From positions 5,964,086 to 6,028,085 of the forward strand of contig NZ_LT707065.1 in the NCBI RefSeq assembly GCF_900156745.1: 64,000 nucleotides of DNA. The letters are read 5' to 3'. The notes beneath the pieces were generated by a model that had not been told where the DNA came from, did no database searches, and saw nothing but the letters and a program-made list of their open reading frames with translations. The DNA comes from Achromobacter sp. MFA1 R4 (GTDB taxonomy: Bacteria > Pseudomonadota > Gammaproteobacteria > Burkholderiales > Burkholderiaceae_B). The position numbers were made by a program, and so were the translations under genes. Shown here in pieces: positions 61,583-64,000 of this stretch (positions are counted from its first letter, which is position 1; each line of letters starts with the position of its first letter).

Positions 61583-63250
61583 TCAGGCATGGCGACCGGC
61601 GCGTAGCTCCCTGCGGATAATCTTGCCCGTCGCGGTGGTTGGCAAACTGGTTACAAAGCGGATCGCGCGCGGATATTCGTGCGCCGCGAGACGAGTGCGC
61701 ACATGTTCCTGCAGCGCCTTGACCAGCGCCTCGTCGCCCTCGACTCCCTCGTTCAGCACCACGTACGCCACCACGATCTCGGTGCGCTGCGCATCGGGCA
61801 TGCCCACCACCGCCGCCATGCGCACGGCGGGATGGCCGATCAGACAATCTTCGATCGGGCCCGGGCCGATCCGGTAGCCGGCGCTGGTGATGACGTCATC
61901 GTTGCGGCCGACGAAGCGGATGAACCCCTGCGCGTCGCGCACGCCGATGTCGCCGGTCAACAGATAATCGCCCGCGAATTTCTCGGCGGTCGCATCGGGG
62001 TTGTTCCAGTAGCCCAGGAACATGACCGGATCGGGGCGCAATACGCCGATGTTGCCCTCCTGTCCATCGGCCACTTCGACGCCGGCGTCATCCACAATAG
62101 CGACGTGGTGACCGGGCGCGGCCCGGCCGATGGCGCCGATGCAGGGGTCAAAGAGCGTCGAGCACGACGACACGATCATGTTGCACTCGGTCTGGCCGTA
62201 GAACTCGTTGATGGTCACGCCCAGGACGCGGCGGCCCCAGTCGATGAGTTCCGCGCCCAGCGACTCCCCGCCGCTGGCCACGGAACGCAGCGCGCGCGGC
62301 CCGGCCTGGCCGGGCCAGTCGCAGCCGCGCATCATCTTCAGCGCGGTGGGCGGCAGGAAGGTGTGCGTCACGCCGTGGCGGGCCATGAGTTCCAGCGCCG
62401 AGGCGCCGTCGAATTTCTCGAAGCGGCGCGCCAGCACGGGCACGCCGTGGTGCCAGGACGGCAGCAGCACGTCCAGCAGCCCGCCGATCCAGGCCCAGTC
62501 GGCCGGCGTCCACATCAGGGCGGCGTTTTGCGGGAAGAACTCGTGCGACATCTCGACGCCCGGCAGATGGCCCAGCAGGACGCGATGCGCGTGCAGCGCG
62601 CCCTTGGGCTTGCCGGTGGTGCCGGAGGTATAGATGATGACGGCCGGGTCGTCGGCCGCGGTGGGCGCCGGGTCGTAGGCGTCGGATTCCAACGCGAGGC
62701 TGCGGTTGAATGGCAATGCATCGACCTGGGCCGGGGCGCCGGAAGCGGCGGACGACGCCTCGGCGCCGTCCTGCCCTTCGCCATCGATGCAATAGATCAC
62801 TTTCAGGGCGGGCAGGCTGTCGCGGATCTCGCGCAGCTTGCGGCAGCCGTCCGCGTCGGTCACGAGGGCCGCCGCGCCGCTGTCGGCCAGCCGGTACTGG
62901 ATGGCGTCCACCCCGAACAGCGTGAATAGCGGCACCGCGACCGCGCCCAGCTTGTAGGCCGCGACGTGCGCGATCGCCGTTTCCGGCGCCTGCGGCAGGT
63001 AGATGGCCACGCGGTCGCCGCGCCGGATGCCATGGCGCGCCAGGCTGTTGGCCAGCCGGTTGGACTGCGCCTTGATCTCATCGAACGTGTAGCGCGTCTG
63101 CGCGCCGTCGCTCTTTTCGTAGATCAGCGCCAGCCGGCCGCTGCCGTCGGCCCATTTGTCGCACACGTCCACGCCGATGTTGTAGGCGGCGGGCACCTGC
63201 CACTGGAACGTGGACACGAGTTGATCGTAGGAATCTGCGCTGTGCAGCAT
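61583..63250 (-). CDS. Acyl-CoA synthetase, AMP-forming (acetyl/propionyl-CoA synthetase-like)
   Basis: A 555-residue ANL-superfamily enzyme. The P-loop YTSGTTGKPKGALHAHR is at about 210-225; further motifs are FYGQTECN, the adenine-binding aspartate in YLLTGDIGVRD, RNDDVITSAGYRIGP (hinge) and the catalytic lysine in TATGKIIRREL at the C-terminus. The C-terminal PTTATGKI and WTPADWAWIGGL phrases are those of the short- and medium-chain acyl-CoA synthetases often labelled AcsA-like. The likely reaction is activation of a small carboxylic acid to its CoA ester. It lies upstream of pckG on the same strand and is divergent from a TetR gene. Confidence 0.9.
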   Translation of the reverse strand: MLHSADSYDQLVSTFQWQVPAAYNIGVDVCDKWADGSGRLALIYEKSDGAQTRYTFDEIKAQSNRLANSLARHGIRRGDRVAIYLPQAPETAIAHVAAYKLGAVAVPLFTLFGVDAIQYRLADSGAAALVTDADGCRKLREIRDSLPALKVIYCIDGEGQDGAEASSAASGAPAQVDALPFNRSLALESDAYDPAPTAADDPAVIIYTSGTTGKPKGALHAHRVLLGHLPGVEMSHEFFPQNAALMWTPADWAWIGGLLDVLLPSWHHGVPVLARRFEKFDGASALELMARHGVTHTFLPPTALKMMRGCDWPGQAGPRALRSVASGGESLGAELIDWGRRVLGVTINEFYGQTECNMIVSSCSTLFDPCIGAIGRAAPGHHVAIVDDAGVEVADGQEGNIGVLRPDPVMFLGYWNNPDATAEKFAGDYLLTGDIGVRDAQGFIRFVGRNDDVITSAGYRIGPGPIEDCLIGHPAVRMAAVVGMPDAQRTEIVVAYVVLNEGVEGDEALVKALQEHVRTRLAAHEYPRAIRFVTSLPTTATGKIIRRELRAGRHA

Positions 63251-63327
63251 GGTCTGTCTCTGGTGTTGTTATGGATGCGGGCCGGCTCCGGCGCGGCGCG
63301 GGGCATATGCGCCGCCTTGCCTGGAAG

Positions 63328-63342
63328 TTGACCCTGGCTCAA
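63328..63342. promoter_or_regulatory. Candidate TetR operator TTGACCCTGGCTCAA overlapping the synthetase promoter
   Basis: A 15-bp near-palindrome (one mismatched pair) lies between the divergent synthetase and TetR genes. On the minus strand it abuts TATTAT (63347-63342), a good -10 element for the synthetase gene. Repression by the TetR protein is inferred. Confidence 0.5.
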
Positions 63343-63404
63343 TAATAGGCCCTCGCGCGGCGGCCCGGCAGGCTGGCCGCCCTCTCCTTCCGCTTTCTGC
63401 CTGT

Positions 63405-64000
63405 ATGGAAAAGACCCCACCCGTTCCCATGCGCCGCCCGCCGGCCAGCGCCAAATCCGAGCAACGCATCCGGGACATCCTGCGCGTCGCGCGCCAGGTG
63501 TTTTCCGAAGCCGGCTTCCAGGCGGCGACCACCACCGAGATCGCGCAGCGCCTGGGCGTGTCGGAGGCCACCGTGTTCACGTATTTCGGCGGCAAGCGCG
63601 AACTCTGCGTGCGCGTGATCAGCGACTGGTACGACGAAATCATCGCCAAGGTGGAGGACCACCTGCCGCATATCCACGGCGCGCGCGCCCAACTGCATTA
63701 TCTTGTGCACACGCACCTGCGCCACCTGCTGGCCGAGGGGCCGGGCCTGTGCGCGTTCATTCTTTCCGAGGGCCGTGCGCGCAACGACGACTTCGGCGAG
63801 ATCTACGCCGACCTGCAGCGCCGCTATACCGCGCCGCTGATGCGCATCCTGGCGCAGGGCCAGGCCGACGGCGACATCCGCCAGGACATGCCGCTGCGGC
63901 TGCTGCGGTCGGCGGTCTACGGCCCGATGGAGCATGTGCTGTGGGACGCGATCCTGCGGGGTGCGGGCGCGGACGTGGCCGCCACCGCCGACCATCTGGT
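63405..64000 (+). CDS. TetR-family transcriptional regulator (3' end outside window)
   Basis: The frame is open from the ATG at 63405 to the end of the window, about 198 codons. The N-terminal HTH is typical of TetR proteins: RIRDILRVARQVFSEAGFQAATTTEIAQRLGVSEATVFTYFGGKRELC at about residues 21-68. A helical ligand-binding domain follows and is cut off near its end. An ATG eight codons downstream (63429) is an alternative start. The gene is divergent from the acyl-CoA synthetase, which it probably represses in response to an acyl-CoA or fatty acid. Confidence 0.9.
   Translation, partial: MEKTPPVPMRRPPASAKSEQRIRDILRVARQVFSEAGFQAATTTEIAQRLGVSEATVFTYFGGKRELCVRVISDWYDEIIAKVEDHLPHIHGARAQLHYLVHTHLRHLLAEGPGLCAFILSEGRARNDDFGEIYADLQRRYTAPLMRILAQGQADGDIRQDMPLRLLRSAVYGPMEHVLWDAILRGAGADVAATADHL

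Overview
The window is about 64 kb of GC-rich chromosomal DNA with tightly packed genes, ATGA/TGATG overlaps inside operons and frequent LysR/GntR regulators. The mix of genes points to Burkholderiales, most likely Alcaligenaceae and an Achromobacter- or Bordetella-like genus. That mix includes a Bug/TctC periplasmic receptor, an rpfF/rpfR-type DSF pair, a FecI-FecR-TonB receptor unit, a nap-ccm cluster, GTP-dependent PEP carboxykinase and T6SS-type toxins. The genus is an inference; there is no rRNA or tRNA gene to anchor it.

Layout. (1) 1-0.9 kb: the 3' end of a periplasmic binding protein gene and a Nudix hydrolase. (2) 1-4.9 kb, minus strand: an orphan type VI secretion effector (VasX/BTH_I2691-like, hydrophobic C-terminus), a DUF6708-like membrane protein and a tiny translationally coupled ORF. 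(3) 5.2-9.4 kb: GntP permease, LysR, SDR and a lipoprotein hydrolase. (4) 9.8-12.7 kb: convergent rpfF and rpfR, the cis-2-fatty-acid signal synthase and its PAS-GGDEF-EAL receptor. (5) 13-16.8 kb: a Bug receptor divergent from an IlvD/Edd sugar-acid dehydratase and a GntR regulator. (6) 16.8-21 kb: an iron-starvation sigma/anti-sigma/TonB receptor unit behind a Fur-box-like site. (7) 21-24 kb: LysR divergent from a hydroxyacyl dehydrogenase plus a BKACE-type beta-keto acid cleavage enzyme.

(8) 24.1-40.5 kb is an anaerobic respiration block. napEDABC (periplasmic nitrate reductase) runs without a break into ccmABCDEFGHI (cytochrome c maturation, needed to attach haem to NapB and NapC). It converges on ttrBCA (tetrathionate reductase), which has a near-consensus FNR site upstream and no TtrSR two-component pair in view. 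(9) 40.6-52.8 kb: ordinary accessory genes, namely a deoxyinosine-type glycosylase, pirin, a GlxA-type regulator, SDR, AhpD, an unknown exported pair, a hydrolase, a membrane diguanylate cyclase, a macrodomain protein, a methyltransferase, and LysR with an aldo-keto reductase. A small dehydrogenase remnant lies at 46.5 kb.

(10) 52.9-59.4 kb is an AT-richer polymorphic-toxin island. A 1,628-residue RHS protein ends in a deaminase-like tip, followed by an overlapping candidate immunity gene and two further small co-oriented genes. Three related 20-bp palindromes lie upstream of the RHS gene. (11) 59.5-64 kb: pckG with a strong terminator and a leader inverted repeat, an acyl-CoA synthetase, and a divergent TetR gene cut by the window end.

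The two toxin loci (2 and 10) and the nitrate/tetrathionate block (8) are the most informative accessory regions. No insertion sequence, CRISPR array, tRNA or rRNA was recognised.
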